This document shows, in pieces, positions 46,860-55,704 of a stretch of DNA of 64,000 nucleotides. The stretch covers positions 56,084-120,083 of the forward strand of contig JAKVCU010000055.1 in the NCBI GenBank assembly GCA_022448955.1, read 5' to 3'. Each line of letters opens with the position of its first letter. The first letter of the stretch is position 1. The position numbers were made by a program, and so were the translations under genes. The notes beneath the pieces were generated by a model. It was not told the DNA's origin, did not search any database, and worked only from the letters and a program-made list of their open reading frames with translations. The DNA is from Saprospiraceae bacterium (GTDB lineage Bacteria; Bacteroidota; Bacteroidia; Chitinophagales; Saprospiraceae).

Positions 46860-48098
46860 ATGAAGGCTTTATTGATCACACTATTACTCTGCTTACCAAC
46901 ATTTATTTTCACTCAAGAGATTGACCAAAAAATTCAACAAGTCAACAAACAAATAGAAAAAAATAAGCAAGCGCAAAAGGAACTAGAAGAAACATTAGAA
47001 AATCTAAAACTTTATAAAATCATCCAGGATCTAAAAGCCATTGGCCTTCCTTCTAATAACTATATTGAACATAGCGCAATGGCCCTGGAATATGCAGAAA
47101 AACACGAGCAAGCGAAGTGGGTAGCACATATCATTCTTCCAGATATCATTACAGGAACCCAACTTCGTTCTAATGATTTTAGACCAGACCCTAAAATAAA
47201 AACTGGCACAGCTATTGAAAAGGATTATTTCCTGAAATATGAGGGTGCCGATGGCAAAACGGAATATGATGGATTTGGTTATGATAGAGGTCATTTAGCG
47301 CCTTCTGCTGACTTCCGCTGGTCTGCAAAAGCCTTGTCTGAAAGTTATTACTATTCCAATATGTCCCCACAGCTTCCTGAATTTAATCGAGAAGGCTGGG
47401 CAGATTTGGAAGGCACTCTACGTAGCTATATTTTTAGAAATCCTGACACTCAATTATATATAGTCACAGGAGGAATATTGAAGGATAGCTTAGCAGTAAT
47501 CGAAAGAAGCATCAATAAACCAAGTATTCCGGAACAGTACTTTAAAGTAGCATTAGATTTAAAAAATAAACGTGCCATTGGTTTCATTATACCTAATCAA
47601 GAAATCGAATATCCTTTGATCAGCTATGCTGTACCAGTAGATGAAGTAGAAAACATAAGTGGTTTGGACTTTTTTAATGGTTTGGATGAAAGCTTAGAAA
47701 ATCGCTTAGAAGCAAGTATCGACCAACGTGTTTGGTTCCCAGAAGAAAATACGGGCAACGTACCACCAATTTTTGCTCCTAGTTTACCGAAAGGCCATTT
47801 TAATACCGTCCAAGCCAGGAGGCACATGGGAAGTAATAAAGAAGTTACGGTATGTGGTACAGTTGTGTCAACCCGTTATAGTCGTTCTGGCAATTTATGG
47901 CTGAATATAGATAGACAATTCCCTAATCAGATTTTTTCCGTTTATATCGCAAAAAAAGATCTTGTTAACTTTGATTATCAAGCTGATAAAATGCTGGAAA
48001 ATCAAAAAGTTTGCTTCGAGGGAAAGATTCAGGAGATCAACAGTACACCTACTATAAAGTTGAGAAAAGAGGAAAAAGTAAGAAAGTATGATGATTAA
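46860..48098 (+). CDS. Secreted DNA/RNA non-specific endonuclease with C-terminal OB-like domain
   Basis: 412 residues with a signal peptide (to FTQE, about 19). A short coiled coil (21-58) precedes the NUC domain (about 75-285), which has the catalytic DRGH (142-145; His145 the general base) and the metal-binding Asn in NMSPQLPEFNREGW. The last about 95 residues (VTVCGTVVSTRYSRSGNLWLNIDRQFPNQIFSVYI) look like an OB-fold nucleic-acid-binding domain. It degrades extracellular or periplasmic DNA and RNA for nutrients or matrix turnover. The upstream region has a 12-bp direct repeat AAAACAAGGTAT at 46793 and 46843. Confidence 0.9.
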   Translation: MKALLITLLLCLPTFIFTQEIDQKIQQVNKQIEKNKQAQKELEETLENLKLYKIIQDLKAIGLPSNNYIEHSAMALEYAEKHEQAKWVAHIILPDIITGTQLRSNDFRPDPKIKTGTAIEKDYFLKYEGADGKTEYDGFGYDRGHLAPSADFRWSAKALSESYYYSNMSPQLPEFNREGWADLEGTLRSYIFRNPDTQLYIVTGGILKDSLAVIERSINKPSIPEQYFKVALDLKNKRAIGFIIPNQEIEYPLISYAVPVDEVENISGLDFFNGLDESLENRLEASIDQRVWFPEENTGNVPPIFAPSLPKGHFNTVQARRHMGSNKEVTVCGTVVSTRYSRSGNLWLNIDRQFPNQIFSVYIAKKDLVNFDYQADKMLENQKVCFEGKIQEINSTPTIKLRKEEKVRKYDD

Positions 48099-48404
48099 TT
48101 CGGAGTAGCTAAAATACAACTACACCACCGTCGATAGAAATCTGCTTTCGAGGGTCTCTTCAATAAAGTATTTAGTGCAAATAAGCCTCCAAATAGCTAG
48201 CTTCCAGACAAAATGCTGTACTGATAGAGAAGAAAAGGGACAAGCGTATGAAGTACAAGCACGTTTATCATCGAGAAAAGATTCAAGTATAAAAGATAGC
48301 GTTTTAATACCTTCAATCGTAAAGATCGTTTAATTAAGTTGGGAAATCATGCTAGACGCTCATTTAGTGAGAGATATAACTGCTCAACATCTTTTACTAT
48401 ATGT

Positions 48405-48540
48405 GATAAAAAAACGATAACGATCAAGTATGGTAATATCAAACTATGGAATAGTCTGGACGAGGTTAACACACTTGAGCCTCAACTAGTATAAAAAGGA
48501 GAACAAGTCCAAGCATCAATTTAGGAAATATGTATTCGAA
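48405..48540 (+). pseudogene. Possible relic of an M23-type peptidase or similar gene
   Basis: In a 664-bp gap (48099-48762) one frame reads KKTITIKYGNIKLWNSLDEV, then stop, KGEQVQASI, stop. This recalls the end of EnvC/M23 peptidases (HGNYxTVYSNLxEVxVKKGDxVxxxQxIG) but is broken by stops and too short to prove. The rest of the gap before 48600 has no frame I can support. Confidence 0.25.
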
Positions 48541-48620
48541 GCATACCATTAAAATATCCTAAATCGGTTGCGTTTACGCGGCGTGGCTAGCTGCATAAAA
48601 GCCATATACAATGTTAAGTA

Positions 48621-48755
48621 GTTTGCCCGAGAAATTGGTACAATAAAATTTTAGTGTCCCTACAAAAATCATGCGTAACTTTCCTATCGTCAGTTATTTA
48701 TGATTTTCGAATGAACAATTTTATTATACAAGCAATTTTGTCTAGGCGCTTAGTT
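48621..48755. repeat. Dispersed modular hairpin repeat, copy R3
   Basis: Order: GTTTGCCCGA, AAATTGGTACAATAAAATTT, then AAAAATCATGCGTAACTTTC and CAGTTATTTATGATTTT, which pair as a hairpin. CAATTTTATTATACAAGCAA and the end motif ATTTTGTCTAGGCGCTTA close it. The outer AATTGGTACAATAAAATT and AATTTTATTATACAAGCAATT are imperfect inverted repeats. It lies at the 3' side of the alpha/beta hydrolase gene. Confidence 0.8.
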
Positions 48756-48762
48756 GCTAGTT

Positions 48763-49677
48763 TTATTCATCATTAATTTGTCTTATTGATTTATAGTCTT
48801 TTAAAACAATTCTAATACTCGAAATCAATAATTCCGGGTCATCAATGTGCACGAAGTGTCCAGCGTCGCCACTATAAAGCATCATTCCTTTGTCAACTGA
48901 TTGTATGACATTTATCCACCGATGTACTCTATGTTTCATTTTTGACCTGAAAAGTGCCTCTTCATTATATTCTTTTGAACGAAATTTTTCTGGTTTATCA
49001 AATCTTCCACCAGTTAGTATATGAACAGGTATATTAGGTAAACTATCTTTAGTTATTTCGACAAATTCATTTTCTCTAAGGTCTTCTAATACCTGACCTT
49101 CTCTTTGCATAGACAATGGTACTTGCTCTTTTCCTATTTTACGCTTTTCAATAAATGACTGAATCAAACTATCTATTTTTGCATCTTCCCAATTTAAAAC
49201 ATCATAGTACAATCGTTTATTTTGATAGGTTTCTGTAAAGTCCGCCGGGTCAATTATAACCAGTCCTGCCAATAATTCAGGGTAATAATTAGCAAAGCCA
49301 CGTACATACAATCCACCCAATGAATGCCCAACTAAAATATATGGTGGTTCTAATTCCAAGAGATTCAATATCCGAACAAGTCTATCCGATACATTTCTAA
49401 TTGTTGGCATTTCATCAATTGGTTCAGATTTTCCTATCCCAGGTCTGTCGTAAGTGACTAAAGGGGCTAATTTTGAAACCCCTTCTAATACTTTATCCCA
49501 ATTATCCATAGGTGTTCCATAACCACTCTCAAATACAACTACTGGCTGACCTTCTTTTCGATTTTCAATTCCAATTGTGTTCACCCAAACCTTTGAACTG
49601 TCAACTTTAATAAGTCTTTTCTGAGCATTTATACTTACGCTAATCAAAAGGCTAAATACTAATAATATATATTTCAT
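48763..49677 (-). CDS. Secreted alpha/beta hydrolase
   Basis: 304 residues from ATG 49677, where MKYILLVFSLLISVSINAQ is a signal peptide; the 18 codons upstream are not credible as coding. The nucleophile elbow is GHSLGG (Ser119), preceded by VTYDRPGIGKS. The late GDAGHFVHIDDPELL gives the catalytic His. The fold is that of proline iminopeptidases, epoxide hydrolases and similar esterases, so the substrate is open. Monocistronic, flanked on both sides by copies of the dispersed repeat. Confidence 0.88.
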   Translation of the reverse strand: MKYILLVFSLLISVSINAQKRLIKVDSSKVWVNTIGIENRKEGQPVVVFESGYGTPMDNWDKVLEGVSKLAPLVTYDRPGIGKSEPIDEMPTIRNVSDRLVRILNLLELEPPYILVGHSLGGLYVRGFANYYPELLAGLVIIDPADFTETYQNKRLYYDVLNWEDAKIDSLIQSFIEKRKIGKEQVPLSMQREGQVLEDLRENEFVEITKDSLPNIPVHILTGGRFDKPEKFRSKEYNEEALFRSKMKHRVHRWINVIQSVDKGMMLYSGDAGHFVHIDDPELLISSIRIVLKDYKSIRQINDE

Positions 49678-50246
49678 TCTATCTGTTTTATCCTTGAATT
49701 TGTTGGCTTTGTTTTTATTTACCACTAACATTATGATATCACAGTGGCATTGATCTGTTTAGAAGCTAATGTAAAAAACTGGTTCAGTAAAATTTCAGCC
49801 AAAGGCTGATAGGCTACTATTCGATAAAAAATCATGCCTAACTTTTTTCATCAGTTACTTATGATATTATACTTTCGTCTAATTATTTAATTCAACACTT
49901 TTTAAATTAGGATATCTGTCCAATTTTGATTTATAATCCAGTTCTTTGGGAAAAATTTTTAATAATCTGGGATAATTATACTGGTTTGTATGAATTTTAT
50001 TATATAACTTGCATTTATAGACCTTTAATATTTACCAAAAATTTGCATATATATATATTCCCCCTTGTTAAAATTCTTCAAAAACTTTGGATCAAGGAAT
50101 TGATTTGGTCCAAGGCTTACACTCATTTTATTATAACCCTATTGTAGATTATCTTATTATATCAATTATCTAATCAAGATTGTTCCAATGAATGGTAACA
50201 ACTTCTAGGTTGTTATGATTCTAACAAACTGACAAATAATGTATTT
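49678..50246. repeat. Dispersed repeat copy R4 (about 49780-49875) in a 569-bp gap
   Basis: ATTTCAGCCAAAGGCTGATA (hairpin; same module as in R1 and R5) is followed by AAAAATCATGCCTAAC and CAGTTACTTATGATAT, the central hairpin of the family, and ends near TCGTCTAATTATTTAA, a worn form of the terminal motif. The remaining sequence to 50246 is extremely AT-rich with a TATATATAT run; a 73-codon plus-strand frame at 49926 is not credible. No clear promoter can be named. Confidence 0.65.
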
Positions 50247-51638
50247 ATGCGAGAGATACAGGTAAATCATTTGTCTATCCAAGACAATAAATACACCATC
50301 TACAAGGACAAACTACTAGCCCTCACAAACAACGATTACTCATCTGACGAACGTTCTATAAAAAGGATTAGTTCTGGTACGAAGCAAATACAATTTATCA
50401 TAGATCATATTGATTATATGAGTTCTACAGAATCTTTCTCCAACAAAGTGAATTCAAAGAATATTAATATTATTGAATTCAGCAGGTTTTTATTCGAATC
50501 TTTTCGAAATCTTGCCAATCAAAATGAACTCCGATGGAATTTCAAGTCTAATTGGCAGGATATTACTTTTAATGTAAATGAAAGTGTATTAAAGCGAATT
50601 TTGGAAAATCTCCTCTCTTTCGTAATATCGAATTATGCTGAAGAAAGTACAGTTTATATGTCTTTACGGCCATTGTTCAAAAGTGTGGTTATAGAGGTAG
50701 CTGTACATAGTCAAAAAGAAAATTTGCTAGAAGAAAAAAATGCATTTAAATTAGTATTTATAGAGCAGTTAGTTCAAACTCTAGGTTATTCTTTTTCTAT
50801 AGAAAAAAAGACTAAAAACATCACGTCTTATACTATAAAATTGGGTATAGAGATTCAAGAACTAAGATCTAATTACCATCTAAAACAAAATGAAGAATCT
50901 TATGTAAAGCGTACCGCCCTGGTGATAGAGAGTGTAAAAGGCGCTTCATTAAATTTGCTCCATTACTCTTCCAATGATTTTCAATTTGTTTTTTCTGCCA
51001 ATACATTAGCTGATGTAAAGTCTAATATGAGCTGTAACCCAGACGTAATTATTTATGACAACGCTAGGCCTACCAAGGAAACTGTAAATATATTACTCAC
51101 ACTAAAGCTCAATAAAGAATATGAGCAAATACCTGTCTTAGCTACCTACAATAAATCCATTGTTCATAATGACAATATTGAAAACTTGCTACAATACGCT
51201 GATGCTCAACTATGCACACCCTATACAGAAGGAGAATTTAAAGTTCTTATCGATAATTTAATGGGAAAAATTGTTTCCAAAAAGATTTCACGAAACGATA
51301 ATCAACCTTTAGATGAATTTCCTTTACTCCAAAAAGTATACCATATCATAAATGAGAATATCGCAAACTCATCTTTTAGCGTGCCAGATCTGTGTAAATT
51401 AACGCAAGTTAGTAAATCCCAACTTCACAGAAAATTAAAATCAACCTCTGGATATTCAGCCATTCAATTAATTAGGTTGATCCGTTTAACTAAAGCAAAA
51501 CAAATCCTCAAAAGGACTCCTCTTCCAATCAAAGAAGTAGCAAATCAGTCTGGCTTTATTGACCCAGCATATTTTACCAGAGTATTTCTTAAAGAATACG
51601 GCTATACTCCCTCACAATTTAGGAAAAGAAACATTTAA
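50247..51638 (+). CDS. Soluble regulator with degenerate kinase-like and receiver-like parts and an AraC DNA-binding domain
   Basis: 463 residues, no signal or membrane segment. Residues about 70-205 resemble a histidine-kinase ATPase module (SVLKRILENLLSFVISNY in the N-box place), but the phosphoacceptor His and G-boxes are not seen. Residues about 218-340 look like a receiver domain with Asp271 in VIIYD but without the acidic pair and the conserved Lys (CTPY at its place). The C-terminal AraC helix-turn-helix (358-463) is canonical (FSVPDLCKLTQVSKSQLHRKL, PIKEVANQSGFIDPAYFTRVF). It looks like the inner half of a hybrid two-component protein that lost its sensor and phosphorelay. Confidence 0.8.
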   Translation: MREIQVNHLSIQDNKYTIYKDKLLALTNNDYSSDERSIKRISSGTKQIQFIIDHIDYMSSTESFSNKVNSKNINIIEFSRFLFESFRNLANQNELRWNFKSNWQDITFNVNESVLKRILENLLSFVISNYAEESTVYMSLRPLFKSVVIEVAVHSQKENLLEEKNAFKLVFIEQLVQTLGYSFSIEKKTKNITSYTIKLGIEIQELRSNYHLKQNEESYVKRTALVIESVKGASLNLLHYSSNDFQFVFSANTLADVKSNMSCNPDVIIYDNARPTKETVNILLTLKLNKEYEQIPVLATYNKSIVHNDNIENLLQYADAQLCTPYTEGEFKVLIDNLMGKIVSKKISRNDNQPLDEFPLLQKVYHIINENIANSSFSVPDLCKLTQVSKSQLHRKLKSTSGYSAIQLIRLIRLTKAKQILKRTPLPIKEVANQSGFIDPAYFTRVFLKEYGYTPSQFRKRNI

Positions 51639-51682
51639 TTTCCTCCATGAAGGTTTTGGTATAGAATAATATAAAAATTCCT

Positions 51683-52060
51683 ATGATTACAAATAATAAT
51701 ATCTTGATGAACAAGCTGCCTATCAAAAGTTTCGAAAGCGAACTTCAAACATGGAGGGGGAAATTTAAAAAAGAACTCCAATTATGGAAGGTAGAAGTAT
51801 CTTTTTTCTTGAAAACAATAAGTAGCCAAGAAATTATAAGATTGCCAATGAATGAAAAAAAATTAATGCTTGTTATTGAGAAAGAACTAAAATTACTCGA
51901 AGATTTTGTCTTTCCCATCCATGAACAAGAACTTAGTCGAAATATAGTGACTGGAGTCACTTTAAGGAAAATTCACGGCAACCTTCGCCTAATTATCAAT
52001 AGAATAAAAATTGAAGCTTTGCCTATTTTATCAAAAATGATGCCCATTGTCATACACTAA
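51683..52060 (+). CDS. Small helical protein, unknown function
   Basis: 125 residues (MITNNNILMNKLPIKSFESELQ); a second in-frame Met at residue 9 could be the true start. It is predicted almost wholly helical with charged heptad-like spacing (WRGKFKKELQLWKVEVSFFLKTI, EKELKLLEDFVF). No signal, membrane segment or family is recognised. It follows the AraC-type regulator by 44 nt on the same strand, so it may be co-transcribed with it. Confidence 0.6.
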   Translation: MITNNNILMNKLPIKSFESELQTWRGKFKKELQLWKVEVSFFLKTISSQEIIRLPMNEKKLMLVIEKELKLLEDFVFPIHEQELSRNIVTGVTLRKIHGNLRLIINRIKIEALPILSKMMPIVIH

Positions 52061-52695
52061 AATATGCCTCCATTCCTTTTGTTGCATACCGTAAACTAAC
52101 TAGATCATAATGATAAAGCACAGCGCTGTCCCTATTTCTCATTGCTACATACAGGTCGACTGTCTGATCCAATCAATTTTGCATAAATTAAGTTAGATAA
52201 TGAGAGTGAGTGCTAATAAGTAGTTAGGCTAGGACCTGTCAGCCTCTGGCTGAAATTGGTATTATAAATTTCAGCCATAGGCTGACAGGCTTTAACGTCC
52301 CTTCTAAAATCGTGCGTAACTTTCCTATCGTCAGTTACTTACTATTTTTGAGCTGGCGCCGTGCCTGCCGGCTGGCAGGAATTTATTAAACAAGCAATTT
52401 TGACTAGCCGCTTAAATCAAATGCATAATTAATAAATGTCTTTCTTTCTAGGATTATCCCATTGTATGAGGTAGTTGGAGGAGTGCACCATATGGGCTAT
52501 CTTGAATTGCAACCCTATACATATTTTATTCTCGAGTATTTTGCAAAAACAAACGTTCACAATACACCATGAATAAACTGAATGAAATACTGACTCATTT
52601 TGAGAAATTGTTGGCAATTTAGTTTAGATATTTAAATGTGTACACGCTATTGAAGGTCACTTGATTATTAATCTAATCAGTACTTTTGGGAATTA
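52061..52695. repeat. Dispersed modular hairpin repeat, copy R5 (about 52235-52416), in a 635-bp gap
   Basis: The most complete copy. CCTGTCAGCCTCTGGCTGAA (52235-) and its near-perfect inverted partner ATTTCAGCCATAGGCTGACA close a stem over ATTATAA. Then come TAAAATCGTGCGTAACTTTC with TCAGTTACTTACTATTTT, the GC-rich hairpin CCTGCC-GGCT-GGCAGG (about 52364-52379), and the terminal CAAGCAATTTTGACTAGCCG (52391-). The parts before 52235 and after 52416 show no supported gene; a 62-codon minus frame at 52429-52617 is not credible. Confidence 0.85.
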
Positions 52696-53700
52696 TTACA
52701 TTAAGACGTCCATTTCAGGCATTACTTTAGGTGGTACATTTACCTCTTCAAGCATTTCCCTCAGATCAATTTCAATTGTACGGCAAAGTGCTGTCATTGG
52801 AACATCATTAATGAAGTTTTCAAATGGATCCTCACTACTATCACCAACAATTTCCATTGTGGTAAAAATCCAAGAAATAAGAACAGAAAAAGGTATAGTG
52901 AGAAAGATCATCATCCCACCAACTTTTTCAAACTCTCCAACCAAACCAAATGGCATTAATATAGCAAAAATCCAAACAAACACTTTACTGAAATATGCAT
53001 ATTGGCGAGGATAAGGGGTATTTTTTATTCGTTCACATTTTCCCTGAAGATTATAAAATTCTTCTAGTACTTTATTAAATTGAAAGTGATTAAAGTTAGT
53101 TATCTGATTATTATCAACTAATTGCTGAATGTCATTTCCTTGAAGCCTAATCAAGTGAGTAGCTGGATTCTTCTTTCCTATAATATAACCATATTCTTCT
53201 TTATCTAGAAATACGCCTACTTCCTCATCCCAGTGCTTTTTTTCAGCACTTCCTTTATAAAAAGTTTTAGTTGCTCCCTTATGCTGAATGCTAAATGAAT
53301 TTGGCTTTCTCAACATGAGTCTTAGGGCATTTAGCCATGCAATATGCCTATATATCAATGCTTTCCGCTGATCACTTAGCACTTCCTCTGGTAATGCCTG
53401 TTTATGTAAAAAAGTAACAGCATGCATTCCCCAAGAACGAGAATAATTTACAATCATTCCCCAAATCTTCCTAGCTTCCCAAAATCGGTCATAGGCTGCA
53501 TTGTTTTTAAACCCTAAGTAAAATGCAACAGCTATACCTATAGTACTCAGAGGCAAAAAAGGAATGGCTAAACTTAAATTGTTGTCCCCTAAATATATTT
53601 CTAAAAAAACGATTAAGGCAGCCCAAATGAAAAATATGAGGATGTTTTTCCAAGCAAACTTTAATATGATACTCCAACGAAGATTTCTTCTTACATACAT
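52696..53700 (-). CDS. Bestrophin-like anion channel (UPF0187/RFP-TM type)
   Basis: 334 residues from ATG 53700: MYVRRNLRWSIILKFAWKN is the usual start of bacterial bestrophins. An upstream frame to 53799 runs through a dispersed repeat and is not part of the protein. Features are a membrane pair near 25-75 (IFFIWAALIVFLEIYLG, LPLSTIGIAVAFYLGFKNNAAYDRFWEARKIWG), the YSRSWG stretch, a second membrane region (VFVWIFAILMPFGLVGEFEKVG) and a conserved tail with DPFENFINDVPMTALCRTIEIDL. Homologues are pentameric ion channels of the inner membrane. Monocistronic. Confidence 0.93.
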   Translation of the reverse strand: MYVRRNLRWSIILKFAWKNILIFFIWAALIVFLEIYLGDNNLSLAIPFLPLSTIGIAVAFYLGFKNNAAYDRFWEARKIWGMIVNYSRSWGMHAVTFLHKQALPEEVLSDQRKALIYRHIAWLNALRLMLRKPNSFSIQHKGATKTFYKGSAEKKHWDEEVGVFLDKEEYGYIIGKKNPATHLIRLQGNDIQQLVDNNQITNFNHFQFNKVLEEFYNLQGKCERIKNTPYPRQYAYFSKVFVWIFAILMPFGLVGEFEKVGGMMIFLTIPFSVLISWIFTTMEIVGDSSEDPFENFINDVPMTALCRTIEIDLREMLEEVNVPPKVMPEMDVLM

Positions 53701-54074
53701 ATTGTATTGATTTAAAGTAACAGAATTTAATGAACTTACACCCAATAATTCTATAGGTAGTTTGCCCAAAACAGTGCCTGCCGGCTGGCAGGAATTCACT
53801 ACACAAGCAATTCTGACTAGCCGCTTACCCTGAAAGCAATGTATAGATTATCAGATAATCAAGATCAAATACACTTATTTAGCGTAAGCTAGCATTGACC
53901 GCTTTATACAACCATAAATACAGCTAAATTTCCGTTTAGGAATTTGTTCTTCGAGCAGAATCTGTTAATAGCTATCTGTAAGGTCGATTAATAGGCTCCG
54001 AATAGATATTTTTTGGATATGCTTTTATATTAGGTTAATAACTTGCCCCTTGATAAAACACTTTTACTGGAACG
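53701..54074. repeat. Dispersed repeat copy R6 (about 53757-53828) and a small palindrome
   Basis: GTAGTTTGCCCAAAAC, GC hairpin CCTGCC-GGCT-GGCAGG, then CACAAGCAATTCTGACTAGC and CGCTTA. This is a short copy with the ends and the GC hairpin but not the central hairpin. It abuts the 5' region of the bestrophin gene. A 15-nt palindrome GATTATCAGATAATC lies at 53846-53860. The rest to 54074 shows nothing I can name. Confidence 0.75.
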
Positions 54075-54503
54075 CTATCGAATTTGATCTTTAAATCCTT
54101 CTGATATTTCAATTACTCTTCCATCAGGATCACGGATCCACGCAGTCTTCCAACCAGGAATAAAATCATCAAATGATAAAGGGCCGAGGGTAGTTTCTAC
54201 ATTATCCTCAAGCTCTGCTAAGAAGTCATCTACATTATCAATCTTGAATGCCATGTGACGATAAGCAGGGAAAGCGTAGCCATCATTTTCAGCTGGTGCT
54301 ATTGGTCTTTCGCCCTCTGATTGAAATAATTCAAGATAGAATGCACAATCTTGCATCTTCAAAAAAACGATTTTGGCATCATCTGGAAGCTCAATGACTC
54401 GAGCGACTGTGAACCCAAGATATTTTTGATAAAAGGCAGCCGTTGTTTCAATATCGAGACAATTAAGGGCAACATGAGAAATGAGTTGTAATTTGCTAGG
54501 CAT
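54075..54503 (-). CDS. VOC-superfamily (glyoxalase/dioxygenase-like) protein
   Basis: 142 residues forming a vicinal-oxygen-chelate fold: LISHVALNCLDIETTAAFYQKYLGF at the N-terminus with a His metal ligand position, FPAYRHMAFKIDNVDDFLAELE as the second half-start with His, and a final WIRDPDGRVIEIS with the usual Glu ligand. Metal-dependent relatives act as glyoxalase I, dioxygenases, epimerases and lyases. It overlaps the DJ-1-like gene by 8 nt, is the last gene of the minus-strand cluster and is probably co-expressed with it. Confidence 0.9.
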   Translation of the reverse strand: MPSKLQLISHVALNCLDIETTAAFYQKYLGFTVARVIELPDDAKIVFLKMQDCAFYLELFQSEGERPIAPAENDGYAFPAYRHMAFKIDNVDDFLAELEDNVETTLGPLSFDDFIPGWKTAWIRDPDGRVIEISEGFKDQIR

Positions 54504-55065
54504 TCTTTACATTATTTAATCGATTAATAATAGCACGAGCCAATAAATGACAAAGTCCACCCTCTCTCGCTGTGATCAAATCAACATCTTCTACTAGATT
54601 TTGGTCTATATATTTAGCACCATATGCCTTAGCATCACCAACTAAATTGTTATGGCAGGTCAGTGGACGACCTGAAACCAATTCTGTTGAAGGAGCTACC
54701 AACCATAAGCCATGACAAATAATTCCTTTAATTATACTTTTATTAGCAAAAGCACGTCGCAAAAATTGAGTCGCTGGTGGTATTTGGGTAACATCTTGAG
54801 TATAACGAAGACGATCAGAGACCATTCCAGAAGGAACGATAATGGCATCATAAGAAGCCAACTCCTTATCATCCATATCCTCGAAAGTCTCACTAACAGT
54901 TATCGTATTGAGTCTATTTTCATGCCCTGTGAATGTTAGACTGGCTTGTCCCCAAAGACGTGTTAAAAAATGTAATTCCATACCCTCTTCAGCGAATCGA
55001 TGCTGATAGTAAGATATTTCCGGCTCGTAAAAATCGCTTTCTATTAAAATTCCTATTTTTTTCAT
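54496..55065 (-). CDS. DJ-1/PfpI-family protein
   Basis: 189 residues (MKKIGILIESDFYEPEISYY) with the class I glutamine-amidotransferase-like fold. The elbow is IIKGIICHGLWLVAP, with the nucleophilic Cys117 followed by His118. Glu13-Pro-Glu matches the conserved acidic residue near the active Cys. Members act as glyoxalase III or deglycase, proteases or chaperones, or isonitrile-hydratase-like enzymes. It overlaps the VOC gene downstream, which suggests that the two act together, perhaps on a reactive carbonyl product of the upstream pathway. Confidence 0.9.
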   Translation of the reverse strand: MKKIGILIESDFYEPEISYYQHRFAEEGMELHFLTRLWGQASLTFTGHENRLNTITVSETFEDMDDKELASYDAIIVPSGMVSDRLRYTQDVTQIPPATQFLRRAFANKSIIKGIICHGLWLVAPSTELVSGRPLTCHNNLVGDAKAYGAKYIDQNLVEDVDLITAREGGLCHLLARAIINRLNNVKNA

Positions 55066-55190
55066 ATTTCAATAGCCTATTAATTAAATCTATCTAATTA
55101 GCTGATCATGACTTGATATCGGGTAATCATAACCTAATGGCCCAATACACCTTCTAATGTACAAGGCCTATCAAGAATAGGTTATTTTAG

Positions 55191-55610
55191 TTATGCATCA
55201 ATCACTCCTAATTGCTTCATCCAACCAAGGGAATCTTCGGATACCCAATCTTGAACAATTTTTCCATTGATAATTTCAAGATAACTCATACCTCCAATAT
55301 TCATGGACTTCCCTGTAGCAGGGATTCCAAATAACTCCCCGTCATGCGTACCTTTAGACCTCCACCTAACCACAACAAAATTTCCCTCAGCAATCATGGC
55401 CTCTACTGTAAGCTTCAAATTGGAAAATCCAGCTCTGAAAGCAGATAATCCTCCGACTAATTTATCCCTACCATTTTGGGGATCAGGAAAAGCGGGGTGG
55501 TAAAGGATTACATCTGGATGAACCAATTCATCTGCTATTCCAAAGTTACCTGTACTTAGCATGTCCTCAAAAAATCGCCTTGCGACTTCCTTGTTTTCAG
55601 CAATATTCAT
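55191..55610 (-). CDS. SnoaL-like (NTF2-fold) protein
   Basis: 139 residues: NKEVARRFFEDMLSTGNFGIADELVHPDVILYHPAFPDPQNGRDKL, then VVRWRSKGTHDGELFGIPATGKSMNIGGMSYLEIINGKIVQDWVSEDSLGWMKQLG. This is the SnoaL polyketide-cyclase/ester-cyclase pattern, with the characteristic G-x-PPTGK-like strand and late W-x-D. Such proteins are cyclases, isomerases or binding proteins and rarely have a shared chemistry. One of four NTF2-fold units in this cluster. Confidence 0.9.
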   Translation of the reverse strand: MNIAENKEVARRFFEDMLSTGNFGIADELVHPDVILYHPAFPDPQNGRDKLVGGLSAFRAGFSNLKLTVEAMIAEGNFVVVRWRSKGTHDGELFGIPATGKSMNIGGMSYLEIINGKIVQDWVSEDSLGWMKQLGVIDA

Positions 55611-55704
55611 AATTATATAATTAAGTAAAAGAATGAAATATTAATAATATTATATTATGTAGCATGTTTAGGCTAGTAGTTATAAACTCCTTAGATTTAT
55701 CATC

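Noticed and set aside
49926..50147. Plus-strand frame of 73 codons
   Set aside because: Extremely AT-rich, composed of Ile, Tyr and Phe, with no family and no operon context.
48600..53830. CRISPR array
   Set aside because: The repeats are few, irregularly spaced, modular and in both orientations, without regular spacers or cas genes.
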